Source: Streptomyces durocortorensis (lineage in GTDB: Bacteria; Actinomycetota; Actinomycetes; Streptomycetales; Streptomycetaceae). From it: a stretch of 64,000 nucleotides of DNA. Below are positions 1-9,221 of the stretch, in pieces. Both the position numbers and the translations under genes were made by a program. The notes under the pieces are model-generated. The model saw only the letters and a list, made by a program, of their open reading frames with translations, was not told the DNA's origin and did no database searches. Location: NCBI RefSeq assembly GCF_031760065.1, contig NZ_CP134500.1:558001-622000 (forward strand), written 5' to 3'. Positions within the stretch are counted from its first letter, which is position 1. Every line of letters starts with the position of its first letter.

Positions 1-1813
1 GGACCGCGTAGGTGATCTGGGCGGCCGACAGGCCCGTCTGGGCCAGCAGTTCGTCGCGCGGGCCGTGCGGAAGGAAGGCTTTCGGCAGGCCCAGGGCGTG
101 GAGGGGGGTGGTGACTGCATGGTCCCGCAAGCTCTGGGCGAGCGCGTTGCCGATGCCACCGCTGCGGGAGTGGTCCTCCACGGTGATCACTAATCGGTGC
201 CGGGCCGCCAGGTCGAGCAGTTCCGGCGCGACCGGGTTGACCCAGCGGGGGTCGACGACGCTTACCCCGATGCCCTGGCCGGTCAGCTGGGCGGAAGCCT
301 GCAGGCACTGGCGCGCCATCGGTCCGTACGACACCAGAAGCACATCCAGCACTCCCGACTCCGACAGGACATCGACGCTGCCGGTACGGCGCAGGGCCTC
401 GATGGCCGGGCCGGCCGTCCCCTTGGGGAAGCGCACGGCGCTGGGGCCCGCATCATGTGTGATTGCTTCACGCAGCAGAGACCGCAGCTGGCCGCTGTCG
501 CGGGGGGCGGCGATGCGCATGCCGGGCACCATGCCCAGCAGGGAAAGATCCCACATGCCGTGATGGGAGGCGCCGTCGGGGCCGGTGATACCGGCTCGGT
601 CCAGGACGAAGGTGACCGGCAGCCGGTGCAGGGCCACATCCATGAGGACCTGGTCCGCGGCCCGGGTCAGAAAGGTGGAGTAGAGGGCGACGACGGGGTG
701 GAGGCCGCCCATGGCCAGGCCGGCTGCGGAGGTGACGGCGTGCTGTTCGGCGATGCCGACGTCGAAGACACGGTCGGGGTACTTCACCGCCATCGGATAC
801 AGGCCCGTGGGACGGAGCATGGAGGCGGTGATGGCGACCACGTCCTCGCGTTCACCGGCCACCTCCAGCAAGGCCTTTCCGAAGACGCTGGTCCATGACA
901 CGGGAGGCGGCCCGGACGCAGCGGCGGGTGTGGGCCGGCCGGTGACCGCGTCCACGGTGCCGACTGCGTGCAGGCAGTCCGCTTCGTCACCTTCGGCCGG
1001 CCCGAAGCCCCGTCCCTTGACGGTGACGGCATGGACGAGCACCGGACGGCGCAGGAGGCGTGCCTGGTCCAGGGCGGCCTGCAGGGCGCCTGTGTCGTGT
1101 CCGTCCACGGGGCCCAGGTAGACGAAGCCGAGGTGGGTGAACAGGTTAGGTGCCGCCCGGTCACGGGTGCTGGTGCGGGTTCCGGGGTGCTTGAGGGTGT
1201 GCAGGTGGTCAGCCAGAGCCCCGGTGGTGGGCGCGTAGGAGCGGCCGTTGTCGTTGAGGACGACGACTACCGGGCGCTGGCTGGCGCCGATGTTGTTCAG
1301 AGCTTCCCAGGCCATGCCGCCGGTCATGGCTCCGTCGCCGATGACGACGACCACCGAACGGTCCTGGTACCCGCGCAGTTCATGGGCCTTGGCCAGGCCG
1401 TCGGCGTAGGAAAGAGACGCGGAGGCGTGGGAGTTCTCGCACCAGTCGTGCACGGACTCGGCCCGTGAGGGATAGCCGGACGGCCCTCCGGCCTGGCGCA
1501 GGCGGTCGAAGCCTTCAGCGCGCCCGGTCAGGATCTTATGGACGTACGCCTGGTGGCCGGTGTCGAAGAGGATCGCGTCGCGGGGGGAGTCGAAGACGCG
1601 GTGCAGGGCGATGGTCAGCTCCACCACGCCTAGGTTGGGGCCCAGGTGCCCGCCGGCCGCACACACCTTCTCGATCAGGAAGGTACGGATGTCCTGGGCC
1701 AGGGCCGCGAGCTGTGCGGTCGGCAGGGCTCGCACGTCCTGCGGGCCTCCGAGAGTTCGCAGATGGGCGCCCTCGGGCGGGGAGGACGGGTCGGCCTCGG
1801 AAAGCTCCGTCAT
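1..1813 (-). CDS. dxs: 1-deoxy-D-xylulose-5-phosphate synthase, 3' end beyond window
   Basis: Condenses pyruvate and glyceraldehyde 3-phosphate into DXP, the first step of the MEP isoprenoid pathway; cytosolic and thiamine-diphosphate dependent. The reading frame is open from ATG at 1813 to the left edge, about 604 codons, so only a short C-terminal tail is missing. Visible are the N-terminal thiamine site ([16 protein letters not shown]), the VDGHD segment and the transketolase pyrimidine-domain motif [14 protein letters not shown] with its conserved Glu. The ATG is preceded by a GGGAGG ribosome site about 6 nt away. No MEP or terpene genes lie nearby, so this may be a second dxs copy. The family call is firm; the primary-or-duplicate role is open. 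Confidence 0.9.
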   Translation of the reverse strand, partial: MTELSEADPSSPPEGAHLRTLGGPQDVRALPTAQLAALAQDIRTFLIEKVCAAGGHLGPNLGVVELTIALHRVFDSPRDAILFDTGHQAYVHKILTGRAEGFDRLRQAGGPSGYPSRAESVHDWCENSHASASLSYADGLAKAHELRGYQDRSVVVVIGDGAMTGGMAWEALNNIGASQRPVVVVLNDNGRSYAPTTGALADHLHTLKHPGTRTSTRDRAAPNLFTHLGFVYLGPVDGHDTGALQAALDQARLLRRPVLVHAVTVKGRGFGPAEGDEADCLHAVGTVDAVTGRPTPAAASGPPPVSWTSVFGKALLEVAGEREDVVAITASMLRPTGLYPMAVKYPDRVFDVGIAEQHAVTSAAGLAMGGLHPVVALYSTFLTRAADQVLMDVALHRLPVTFVLDRAGITGPDGASHHGMWDLSLLGMVPGMRIAAPRDSGQLRSLLREAITHDAGPSAVRFPKGTAGPAIEALRRTGSVDVLSESGVLDVLLVSYGPMARQCLQASAQLTGQGIGVSVVDPRWVNPVAPELLDLAARHRLVITVEDHSRSGGIGNALAQSLRDHAVTTPLHALGLPKAFLPHGPRDELLAQTGLSAAQITYAV

Positions 1814-2563
1814 ATCGCCTCCCGATCTTCGGCCGCACAGCGGAGCACACCACGGTTGCACTTCCGGCGGTCCAAGGCAGCAGCACCTCCTCCTGTTTGT
1901 GCACGGTGACGGGTTGGTGCCATACGAGGGCATGGCAGTGAGAAGCATGATCACGGGATTCCTTCCGCAGCAGAGATGCGCGAGGAGTTACCGGACCGTC
2001 ATGGCCCACAACTCCACGCTGCGGGAAAGCGTTTCCTCAAAGGTGCCGCAGATCGGAGCGCTCAGTACCCCCCAGCCAAGGGCGTACTGGAAGCACAGGG
2101 CGTAACCGGCCTTCCTCATGGGCGCCCCGCGTCCGTTGTGTGTCACACCGGTGGACGACTCGGTAGAGGCATCGGATATCACCAGCCCCCAACCGCCGTG
2201 TAGCCACGACGCGCTCCAGCATTGTCCAAGTGGCTGACCCCAAACCGTTCTGACGGTGCCGCGCCGTCGGCCACAAGGGCGTGAACACCAGGTCGCACTG
2301 CCTTTTCGCCTCTTTTCAGACCGCTTCATAGGGCCGACCCCGGTTCGGGTACGACCCGCAATGAAGAGAGCGGCAGCCGCCCGTACTCTGCCCGGTCGGC
2401 TGTATACGCGCCGGTGACACAGCAGGAATCGCGCACGCCCCCCGGTGTGCTGCACACGCCCCCCGCTGTTGGGGTTGCCCTTAGCACCGGAGGTACCGAA
2501 TGGTGGAAATAAGCTATTACAGTACAGAGCATCTCATTTGGGTGACTCGGTAGTCTGTGAGTC
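1814..2563. other. gene-free stretch upstream of dxs
   Basis: About 750 bases between dxs and a transposase remnant. It is less GC-biased than its surroundings and no frame shows a recognisable domain or a good ribosome site. It probably holds the dxs promoter and the left flank of the degraded insertion element. Confidence 0.4.
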
Positions 2564-2973
2564 ATGGTGGGGATCGTTGAGCGGCTGGTGCCGGACGAGT
2601 TGTGGGAGTTGTTCCAGCGGGTGGTGCCGGAGCCGCCACCCCGGCCTCAGGGCGGTGGTCGGCGTCGGCACGGTGACCGGGAGGTGCTGGCCGCGATCGC
2701 CTTCGTGGCTACGTCGGGTTGTACCTGGCAACAGTTGCCTTCGGCGTCGTTCGGCCCGTCCGGAGCGACTGCCCACCGGCGGTTCTCGGAGTGGTCGAAG
2801 GCCAGGGGGTGGGCCAAAGTCCACCGCCTGGTCCTCGACGAACTCGGCGCCCGTGGCGAGCTGGACTGGTCGCGGTGCGCGATCGACTCGGTGAACATAC
2901 GGGCCCTGAGAAGGGGGACCTGACAGGTCCGAATCCTGTCGACCGGGGCAAGTACGGCTCGAAGGTCCACCTG
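2564..2973 (+). pseudogene. IS5-family (DUF4096-type) transposase, truncated and frameshifted
   Basis: Begins with a normal transposase N-terminus (LVPDELWELFQRVVPE), followed by the helix-turn-helix region (FVATSGCTWQQLP) and the first catalytic-domain strand (DWSRCAIDSVNIRAL). The frame is then lost at about 2907-2915. The family continuation (GDLTGPNPVDRGKYGSKVHL) is readable in the next frame and ends abruptly near 2973 beside a short direct repeat (cgcccgggtttcc, 2 copies). The DDE catalytic half is gone, so it cannot transpose. It is a scar of an old insertion. Confidence 0.85.
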
Positions 2974-3035
2974 CAGAGCATGTCCCGCTGCCCGCCCGGG
3001 TTTCCCGCCCGGGTTTCCTGCCCGCCATGAGCCCG

Positions 3036-3075
3036 GTGGCTGCCCGCGACGACGTCGGGCGTCGCGGGCAGCCAC
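3036..3075. terminator. strong hairpin downstream of the sigma gene
   Basis: Perfect 15-bp inverted repeat (3036-3050 with 3061-3075) around a 10-nt loop, lying 28 nt past the sigma-factor stop codon. There is no U-tract on the minus strand, as is common in streptomycetes. It would work in both directions. Confidence 0.75.
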
Positions 3076-3102
3076 TTTCGTACCGGTGAGGGCTGACCAT
3101 GC

Positions 3103-3993
3103 TCAGTACTGGCTGAGCATGCCCCTGCGGAGCTTGGCCAGCAGGCGGGTCAGGAGTCGGGAGACCTGCATCTGGGAGATGCCGAGATACTCACCGATCT
3201 GGGCCTGGGTCATCTCCTGGCCGAAGCGCATGGCTACGATCTCGCGGTCCCGGTCGTCGAGATCCTCCAGCAGCGGCGCCAGCGCGTGGAGGTTCTCGAC
3301 CAGTTCCATGGCCGGATCGACGTCGCCCTTCACATCTCCGTAGGTGACGGTCTCGGATCCGTTGTGTTCGGCGCCGATGGGCAGGTCCAGGGAGCCGGCG
3401 GTGTAGCCGTTGGAGGCGATGAGGCCCTCTATGACCTCTTCCGCGGTGAGGTCCAGGTACTGGGCGAGTTCGGCGACGCTGGGGTCGCGATCGAGCCGGC
3501 CGGCGAGTTCTTCACGGGTCTTGGCCAAGGTGACGCGAAGCTCCTGCAGACGGCGCGGCACGTGGACGGCCCAGGTGGAGTCGCGGAAGAACCTCTTGAT
3601 CTCCCCGACGATGTAGGGGATGGCGAAGGAGGTGAACTTCACTTCACGGCTGAGCTCGAAGCGGTCGATCGCCTTGATCAGCCCGATCGTGCCGACCTGG
3701 ACGATGTCCTCCATCTCACCGCTGCCACGGTTGCGAAATCGCCTAGCCGAGAAATGCACCAGGGACAGATTGATCTCGATCAGCGTGTTCCGGGCGTACT
3801 GGTGCTCCGGTGTGCCCTCTTCGAGCACCTGCAACTGCTCGAAGAACAGGGACCCCAGCCCCCGTGCGTCCTTCGGGGCGATCTTCCCGGGTTCCTCGAT
3901 CCGCGGAAGCGTCGCCGGAGCGATGACGGCGATCGCGGCCGGAGCCTCCGCGGATATCGGCATGGTCGGATCCCCGGCCGTCGACTCTGACAT
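3103..3993 (-). CDS. RNA polymerase sigma factor, SigB/SigF/SigG subfamily
   Basis: Alternative sigma-70 factor that directs RNA polymerase to stress or developmental promoters, normally held by an anti-sigma/anti-anti-sigma switch. From the chosen ATG (3993) it has 296 residues, standard for the group. Region 2 is clear (LVHFSARRFRNRGSGEMEDI, then GLIKAIDRFELSREVKFTSF), region 3 follows (DPSVAELAQYLDL), and the region 4 helix-turn-helix is MTQAQIGEYLGISQMQVSRL near the C-terminus. An upstream in-frame start at 4137 would add 48 poorly conserved residues, so the inner ATG is preferred although its ribosome site is weak. No partner anti-sigma kinase lies beside it; a STAS protein lies 2 kb upstream. 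Confidence 0.9.
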   Translation of the reverse strand: MSESTAGDPTMPISAEAPAAIAVIAPATLPRIEEPGKIAPKDARGLGSLFFEQLQVLEEGTPEHQYARNTLIEINLSLVHFSARRFRNRGSGEMEDIVQVGTIGLIKAIDRFELSREVKFTSFAIPYIVGEIKRFFRDSTWAVHVPRRLQELRVTLAKTREELAGRLDRDPSVAELAQYLDLTAEEVIEGLIASNGYTAGSLDLPIGAEHNGSETVTYGDVKGDVDPAMELVENLHALAPLLEDLDDRDREIVAMRFGQEMTQAQIGEYLGISQMQVSRLLTRLLAKLRRGMLSQY

Positions 3994-4373
3994 GAAGACC
4001 CCGCGCGCACGCAGTTGTGCGTCTGTCGTGCCTGACAGCGCCCGCGGCCTATTTTCCGGAGCGTCGGCGGAAATCCGAGGGTGTTGCGATGTGCTACGCA
4101 TTCGCATCTCCCGATGGCTGCCTATCGTGTACAGCACGGGAGGGCCATGACTAGGACACCTCAGGATGGCCGGAGAAGCCGCTCCCGTGAGTGTGTGCCT
4201 GTCTGCCTAAGCACGCCGAACCAGCGTCTGTCCCCGATCGGCGGGCCCAAACACCTTCGCGGTCATAGCGGTTACCGCACCGCCGAAGCTCCCCCCGGGC
4301 CGACCCCGTCGAGGAGGGCATCGTGAACAGGCCCGAGGCGGCTGGCGGTTGCCCGGGGCCGCCCCGTGGCCCG

Positions 4374-4505
4374 TCAGCCCGGCCAGGTCCCCGTCAGGCG
4401 TCGGGTGGCTGCGCGTCGGTGCGCTCGACCATGGCCTTGTCCACGGCGAAGATGACACCCTGGACGGCGGCGATCAGGATCCGGCGCAAGGGACGGTGCA
4501 CGTCC
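4374..4505 (-). pseudogene. remnant of a DUF4235 membrane protein
   Basis: The minus strand reads LRRILIAAVQGVIFAVDKAMVERTDA and then, one frame over, AATRRLTGTWPG with a stop at 4374. Together these are the typical C-terminal helix and tail of small streptomycete DUF4235 membrane proteins. The N-terminal half is absent, and a single-base shift separates the two pieces at about 4400. Confidence 0.6.
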
Positions 4506-4513
4506 GCAGGATG

Positions 4514-5251
4514 CTAGACGTGCGGGATCTCGTCGGTGTCGAGGGTCTGGTCGATGATGTGGCGGGCGCAGTCGGAGATGCGTAGTCGGCGTGCTCGGGC
4601 ATAGGTGCGCAGAGCGTCGTACGCCGCGTCGGGAGTGGCGTTCCAGCGTTCGGCGAGGATCCCCTTGGCCTGCTCGATGACGATGCGACTGGACAGGGCG
4701 CGTTGCAGTTGTGTCTTCTCCAACTGCTCCTGTCCGAGGTCGCGCTGTTGGAGAATGGCGATCGTCGCGACGTCCGCGAGCGCCTGGGCGAGTGAAGCGT
4801 CCTGGGGGGTCAGCGACTGCCGGCCGGTGTGGAAGAGGTTCATCGCCCCCACGGCGCGGTCACGCAAGCGAAGAGGAAAGACGTGGCTCGTCTGGAAGCC
4901 GCTGCGCCGGGCCTGGTCTGCGAACGCGGGCCAGTTCTCGTTGGCCACGGGATCGTGCAGGTCGATGTTGATGCGTGCGTCGCCGGCGCGGTAGCAGTCG
5001 AGGCAGGGGCCTTCGTCGTGCTGTATGGCGAAGAGTTCCAGCAGGTGCGTGTTCTGGTCCGACGCGGCGATCGTATGCAGGAGCCCCTTTTCGTTGGCGA
5101 GGAGAATGCCGACCGCGGAGACGTCGAGCAGACTGACGCAGTGGGCGCACAGCCCCTCAAGGAATTCGATGAGGTCGAAGTCATCGATGAGGGAGTCCGC
5201 GACCTGCACGAATACTGTTGACACCTGTTGCTCGCGGGACATGGATGTCAT
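4514..5251 (-). CDS. GAF-ANTAR domain regulator
   Basis: Predicted cytoplasmic RNA-binding antiterminator with an N-terminal GAF sensor domain (residues about 10-165) and a C-terminal ANTAR domain (about 175-240; SSRIVIEQAKGILAERW, then LRTYARARRLRISDCARHII). ANTAR domains bind paired RNA hairpins and prevent termination; the GAF ligand is unknown. Its ATG overlaps the stop of the preceding GAF-ANTAR gene (ATGA), so the two are translationally coupled and may heterodimerise. At 245 residues it has the usual length for the family. Confidence 0.85.
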   Translation of the reverse strand: MTSMSREQQVSTVFVQVADSLIDDFDLIEFLEGLCAHCVSLLDVSAVGILLANEKGLLHTIAASDQNTHLLELFAIQHDEGPCLDCYRAGDARINIDLHDPVANENWPAFADQARRSGFQTSHVFPLRLRDRAVGAMNLFHTGRQSLTPQDASLAQALADVATIAILQQRDLGQEQLEKTQLQRALSSRIVIEQAKGILAERWNATPDAAYDALRTYARARRLRISDCARHIIDQTLDTDEIPHV

Positions 5252-5967
5252 CCCCTCGTCTCCTTGGATGATTCGGGTTCCGGACGGTCGTCGTCGAGTC
5301 GGAGCCGCCGGGAGACGACGTCTTCGGCGGCTTCGATGATGGAACGGTCGTGGCTGTAGGTGTACGCGCGCAGGCGGAGCAGTGCCTCGCCGAGCGGAAG
5401 GTCGAGCTGGACACTGAGCATGCCGGTGGCCTGGTGGACGACAGCACGGTGCAGCTCTCCGTCCGGCTGCGCGTCGAACCAGGTCTCGCCTCGCGTTCCT
5501 GCCCCGCCGAGGAACTGGAGGGTGAGGGCTGCTGCGAGACCGAGGGCGTCATCCATCTCCTGGCCGCTCATGGGCCCGGGGGACGCGCGAAGTGCGGTGA
5601 GGACGCCGACGGAGATGCCGCCGAGGGCCAGCGGGAGGCAGAACACGGCCCCGATCGGCAGATGGGCCATCGCCGGAACGAGGGTGGGCCATCGTGCCGC
5701 TCCCAACGCTGTCACATCGTGTTCCGCCGCCGTCTGGCTGGTGCGAAGGGCATCCGGGCCGGGGCCCTGGCCCAAGGTGAACTGGAGGTCCTCGAACGAG
5801 GCACCCACGGAGTCGGAGGACCACAACTGTTCCGTGATGTGCCCTTCGACCACCAAGGACACCACGAGGTGGTCCATGCCGAGAACCGCTACACAGCCGA
5901 CGTCCAGCCCCGGCCCGACGTCCGTGTGGAGGGCCCGAAGGATCCGGGTCATCTCGGGGCTGAGCAC
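5248..5967 (-). CDS. GAF-ANTAR domain regulator
   Basis: Second GAF-ANTAR protein of the pair, 239 residues from GTG 5967, chosen because AAGGTGG lies about 8 nt upstream. The GAF part spans about 20-150 and the ANTAR part about 165-225 (HRAVVHQATGMLSVQLDLPLGEALLRL). It lies 25 nt after the STAS gene and shares an ATGA overlap with the next GAF-ANTAR gene, so the three are probably cotranscribed. ATG 5952 is an alternative start. Confidence 0.8.
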   Translation of the reverse strand: MLSPEMTRILRALHTDVGPGLDVGCVAVLGMDHLVVSLVVEGHITEQLWSSDSVGASFEDLQFTLGQGPGPDALRTSQTAAEHDVTALGAARWPTLVPAMAHLPIGAVFCLPLALGGISVGVLTALRASPGPMSGQEMDDALGLAAALTLQFLGGAGTRGETWFDAQPDGELHRAVVHQATGMLSVQLDLPLGEALLRLRAYTYSHDRSIIEAAEDVVSRRLRLDDDRPEPESSKETRG

Positions 5968-5992
5968 AGGCGGCCACCTTTCGGACTCCCCA

Positions 5993-6385
5993 TCATACCG
6001 GCGGGGCAGGGGATCGATCTTCGAAGCGCTTCGCGGCGGTCTCGTCCGGACCGGAGGTGCGGAACCCCGGCCCAAGAAGAATGCCGACGGTGCCGGTCAG
6101 GGTGAACAGGCGAAGGACTGCCGGGGACGGAGCATGCGCCTGAAACTTCCGCCCCTCCGTCCGACTGTCCTGAGCTGCCGTGAGGAGAGCGGTGAGTCCA
6201 CCGCAGTCGCAGAACGCGACGGCGCTCAGATCCACGTGAACGGCCGCGGCCCCGGCACGCGAGACCTCAGCCATCGCCGCGGTGAACACGGGGACGGAGT
6301 CCCTGTCCATCGCCCCGGCCAGAACAATGACGGTGCGCGTTTCCTCCTGGCGCCGGTCGACGTGGAGGAGTGGTGGAGTCTGCAT
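5993..6385 (-). CDS. STAS-domain protein (anti-sigma factor antagonist type)
   Basis: A 130-residue single STAS domain: MDRDSVPVFTAAM, then AVHVDLSAVAFCDCGGLTALL. In true antagonists the residue after D-C/S is a phosphorylatable Ser/Thr; here the loop reads AFCDCGGLTALL, so the usual D-S pair is replaced by D-C and phospho-control may be lost. The ATG at 6385 has GAGG upstream. It sits between the sigma-like gene and the GAF-ANTAR pair and may act on a partner-switching module of the SigB-type factor at 3.1-4.0 kb. That link is inference. Confidence 0.75.
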   Translation of the reverse strand: MQTPPLLHVDRRQEETRTVIVLAGAMDRDSVPVFTAAMAEVSRAGAAAVHVDLSAVAFCDCGGLTALLTAAQDSRTEGRKFQAHAPSPAVLRLFTLTGTVGILLGPGFRTSGPDETAAKRFEDRSPAPPV

Positions 6386-6576
6386 CAGCCATCCTCGCTT
6401 CGAGCCTGTTGGTCGGGGCTGGCCTGGTGGAACGGCCCTGGGTGAACGCCCGGTCGGGTTATACGTGGCAGCGCCGTGGTGAGGAGGCCTTCCGTGGCCA
6501 CGGCGCTGCCGACTCCGGTTGCCCTCTGCGGCCCCCAAGACCACGGTGGGCAACCCGGTATCGGGGCCCGTGCCTC

Positions 6577-7089
6577 TTACGTCCAGCGGTGGCTGGCTAC
6601 GCTCGCGGCGTGGTGCAGGAGGGCTCGCGACTGCACAGCGGCCGAAGAGGCCGGCAGACCGATCAGCGCGGCAGCCTGCCCATAGGTGTGAGCGCCGAAC
6701 AGGACGAGCCCGAGCACAACCAAGCACTGCTCGGGCTGGTCCCGTTCGCGGGACGGTCGGTTCCGGTGCGACCGAAGGTACGGAGCAGGTTCCGGTAGCC
6801 GCCCGTCGGGAACACGCGCGCACCGGTTCCACAGGTCCGCCGCGAGGTGCTGACGCCGCGCCCCGTTCGGACAAGGCTCGGATGGCGTCCCGTCCACCAG
6901 GGTCAGTGTGGCGACGACTGCGTCGGCGGCCAGGTCGACGTCCCGGCACAGAAGGAGAGCCAGGGAGAAGAGGACGTCACCGTGGCAGTCGTAGTCGACC
7001 AGCGCCTCTCGCGCTCGCACCCGCCGGACCTCCGGCACACCGCTGGGAGGACTGCTGCGGGGCGACTGGGCGGGGCTGTGGTGCGCCAT
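6577..7089 (-). CDS. sigma-like (region 4-type) protein, function unknown
   Basis: 170 residues from ATG 7089 (GGTGGAG five bases upstream). The N-terminal half resembles a degraded sigma region 2 (YDCHGDVLFSLALLLCRD). The C-terminal half resembles an ECF-type region 4 (LVVLGLVLFGAHTYGQAAAL, then IGLPASSAAVQSRALLHH). It may be a non-canonical sigma or an adaptor. It heads the minus-strand STAS/GAF-ANTAR gene group with a 190-nt gap to the STAS gene. Confidence 0.5.
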   Translation of the reverse strand: MAHHSPAQSPRSSPPSGVPEVRRVRAREALVDYDCHGDVLFSLALLLCRDVDLAADAVVATLTLVDGTPSEPCPNGARRQHLAADLWNRCARVPDGRLPEPAPYLRSHRNRPSRERDQPEQCLVVLGLVLFGAHTYGQAAALIGLPASSAAVQSRALLHHAASVASHRWT

Positions 7090-7291
7090 GATCTCCACCT
7101 GTTTTCGGCCGTAAGGTCAGAAACGGCCGGGGGCAGGGGCGCGGTGCTCAGGCTAGGCCCTGTCGCAGCGGAGGGCTACCCCCGTAGGCCGATGACCGGG
7201 AGATGCCGGATCACGCTGTGGCTGTTACGTGGACGTCACCTGCCCGGGCGCTGCTCCCCCGTCCCGCCCGGAGGGTACGGAGGAGCGGCGC

Positions 7292-8335
7292 TCAGGAAGC
7301 GGCGGCCGGGGTGCGGCGCAGTGGGGCGCCCGCCTCGTGGAGGCTGCGGAGCGCCTGCCCGTACGAGGTGGTCAAGCCCGTCTCCAGATAGGAAACGCTC
7401 AGCTCGTCACAGTAGTGCCGCACGATGATCTGTGCTCTGCGCAGGTTAGGGCTGGGCATGCTCGGGAAGAGGTGGTGTTCGATCTGGTAGTTCAGTCCCC
7501 CCAGCGCGATGTCGGTGAACCAGTTGCCCCGGACGTTGCGTGAGGTGAGGACCTGGCGGCGCAGGAAGTCCGGGCGGTCCTTTCCTGTCAGGATCGGCAT
7601 GCCCTTGTGGTTGGGGGCGAAGACCGAGCCGAGATACACACCGAAGAGGCACTGCTGAACGGCGAGGAAGGCAATCGCCATGCCGGGCGGCAGCACCAGG
7701 AACAGTGCGGTCAGGTAGACCGCGAAGTGACCGATGAGCAGCGCTCCCTCCAGTGGCCTGTGCTTGAGCGAGCGGTCTGCCAGCGCCCGGACACCCGCCA
7801 CGTGCAGGTTGAACGCCTCCAGAGTGAGGAGGGGGAAGAACAGATAGGCCTGCAAGCGGCCGATCAGGCGGGGCAGCCCCTGGGCCGAGCGGGCCTGGCC
7901 CTGGGACCAGACGATCAGGTCGGGTTCGATGTCGGGGTCGAGTTCGTCGTGGTTGGGATTGGCGTGGTGGCGGGTGTGCTTGTTCTGCCACCAGCCGTAT
8001 CCCATGCCGATGCCGATGTTCGCGGCGATCCTTCCCCCCATCTCGCTGGCCTTGCGCAGCCGGAACACCTGACGGTGGGCGATGTCATGGGCCAGTAGGG
8101 CTACTTGGCCGAAGGTCGCGGCCAGGAACGCGGCGACGGCCAGGGTCCACCAGCTGGCGCCGACGAGGACGAAGGCCGTCCAGCCTCCTGCGTAGAGTGC
8201 GGTCACGGCCGCGATGCGGGCCGCGTAGTAGCCGGGGCGCCGGGTCATCAGACCGTGGTCGGCGATCTTCTTCGACAGCCGGGCGAAATCACTCCCGGTC
8301 GTCCGCTCGGGGCGGACGAAGACTTGTGCAGCCAT
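7292..8335 (-). CDS. membrane fatty-acid desaturase
   Basis: Integral-membrane di-iron acyl desaturase of the linoleoyl-CoA/front-end (DesA3/Delta6-like) family, 347 residues from ATG 8335 (AGAGAGG upstream). All three histidine boxes are present: HDIAH (about 83-87), HTRHH (120-124) and QIEHH near the C-terminus; the QIEHH variant marks the front-end/Delta6-type branch. Hydrophobic spans lie at about 40-80 and 195-245. It introduces a cis double bond into lipid acyl chains using O2 and ferredoxin or cytochrome-type electrons. No reductase is adjacent. Membrane fluidity adjustment under stress fits the location. Confidence 0.88.
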   Translation of the reverse strand: MAAQVFVRPERTTGSDFARLSKKIADHGLMTRRPGYYAARIAAVTALYAGGWTAFVLVGASWWTLAVAAFLAATFGQVALLAHDIAHRQVFRLRKASEMGGRIAANIGIGMGYGWWQNKHTRHHANPNHDELDPDIEPDLIVWSQGQARSAQGLPRLIGRLQAYLFFPLLTLEAFNLHVAGVRALADRSLKHRPLEGALLIGHFAVYLTALFLVLPPGMAIAFLAVQQCLFGVYLGSVFAPNHKGMPILTGKDRPDFLRRQVLTSRNVRGNWFTDIALGGLNYQIEHHLFPSMPSPNLRRAQIIVRHYCDELSVSYLETGLTTSYGQALRSLHEAGAPLRRTPAAAS

Positions 8336-8586
8336 AAACGCGAACCTCTCTTGGCCAGCACCCGGGCATGCCGCTGTTGGGCGGTCCACCGCGGTTCGAG
8401 GGAAGAGCCAAGAACGTGACCAGTGTCGGTCGAACGGTGGTTTGTGGGGCGTGTTGGCTCGCTCCGGGTGGGGAATTCTCTTCGGTTCGTCCGCTCTCAT
8501 AGCGGACGCGATCCGCCGTGCGCGATTCGGTGGCTACTCGAGCAGTCTTCTCCTGCTCCGCCCCCATTGTGGTGAATGCGCCGGAG

Positions 8587-8979
8587 TCATGTCGCCACTG
8601 GGTTGACGCGATCCGGCGCCGCCGCGTTCTCGCCGTCGGCCTCGTCACTGCGGGACCAGGCAGGCGGCGCGCTGTGCGAAAACCCGGGCGATATCGGGCT
8701 CGCGGAACTTTCCGTGAGGCGCAGTGCGAGCGTGTGGAGCTTGGTGTTGGTTCGCTGGGAGGAATTCACCATGATCAGCCAGGCCTCGTCCAACGAGCAT
8801 CCCTCGGTCGCCATCACCATGCCGAGCGCCACGTCGATCATGGGGCGGGTCTGGAGTGCTCGTCTCAGCCCGTCCACCTCGCGGCGAAGATGGAGTACTT
8901 CCTGCTCGGCGCCTTGCGGCTCTCGGGAGACCACAGCGTCCCGCTCGTGGTCTTCCCTGGAGTTCGTAGACGGTCGCAC
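8587..8979 (-). CDS. small ANTAR-domain protein
   Basis: The recognisable part is a coiled-coil segment (EQEVLHLRREVDGLRRAL) followed by an ANTAR domain (PMIDVALGMVMATEGCSLDE, then AWLIMVNSSQRTNTKL). No GAF or receiver domain is visible. The start is uncertain: GTG 8979 is used because a G-rich site precedes it, but the frame is open to 9117. It would bind RNA as a dimer. It is the third ANTAR protein within 5 kb. Confidence 0.65.
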   Translation of the reverse strand: MRPSTNSREDHERDAVVSREPQGAEQEVLHLRREVDGLRRALQTRPMIDVALGMVMATEGCSLDEAWLIMVNSSQRTNTKLHTLALRLTESSASPISPGFSHSAPPAWSRSDEADGENAAAPDRVNPVAT

Positions 8980-9221
8980 GGGCGTGGCCCCCAAAATGAT
9001 CGAGCGGCGCGCACCGGGGGCTGGGGTGCTGGCGCGGCTGCATGCGAGATTTCGAGAGCTCGCACGCGCTGATGTCTGTTCAACCAACCGTGGACAGCAG
9101 GAAAAACTGCTGCCCATGGTCCGGATACTTCTTTCACCGTCTCACATGACTGCCGTGCCGACCAGGGGGCGGCGGTGGCCGTGCTGGATTCGTCAGCTCT
9201 CTTGGACGCCTCCTGAGCCTG

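Noticed and set aside
1988..2119. 43-codon minus-strand frame upstream of dxs (starts MRKAGYALCFQYALG)
   Set aside because: Amino-acid composition is plausible but there is no ribosome site and I recognise no family; not enough to call a gene.
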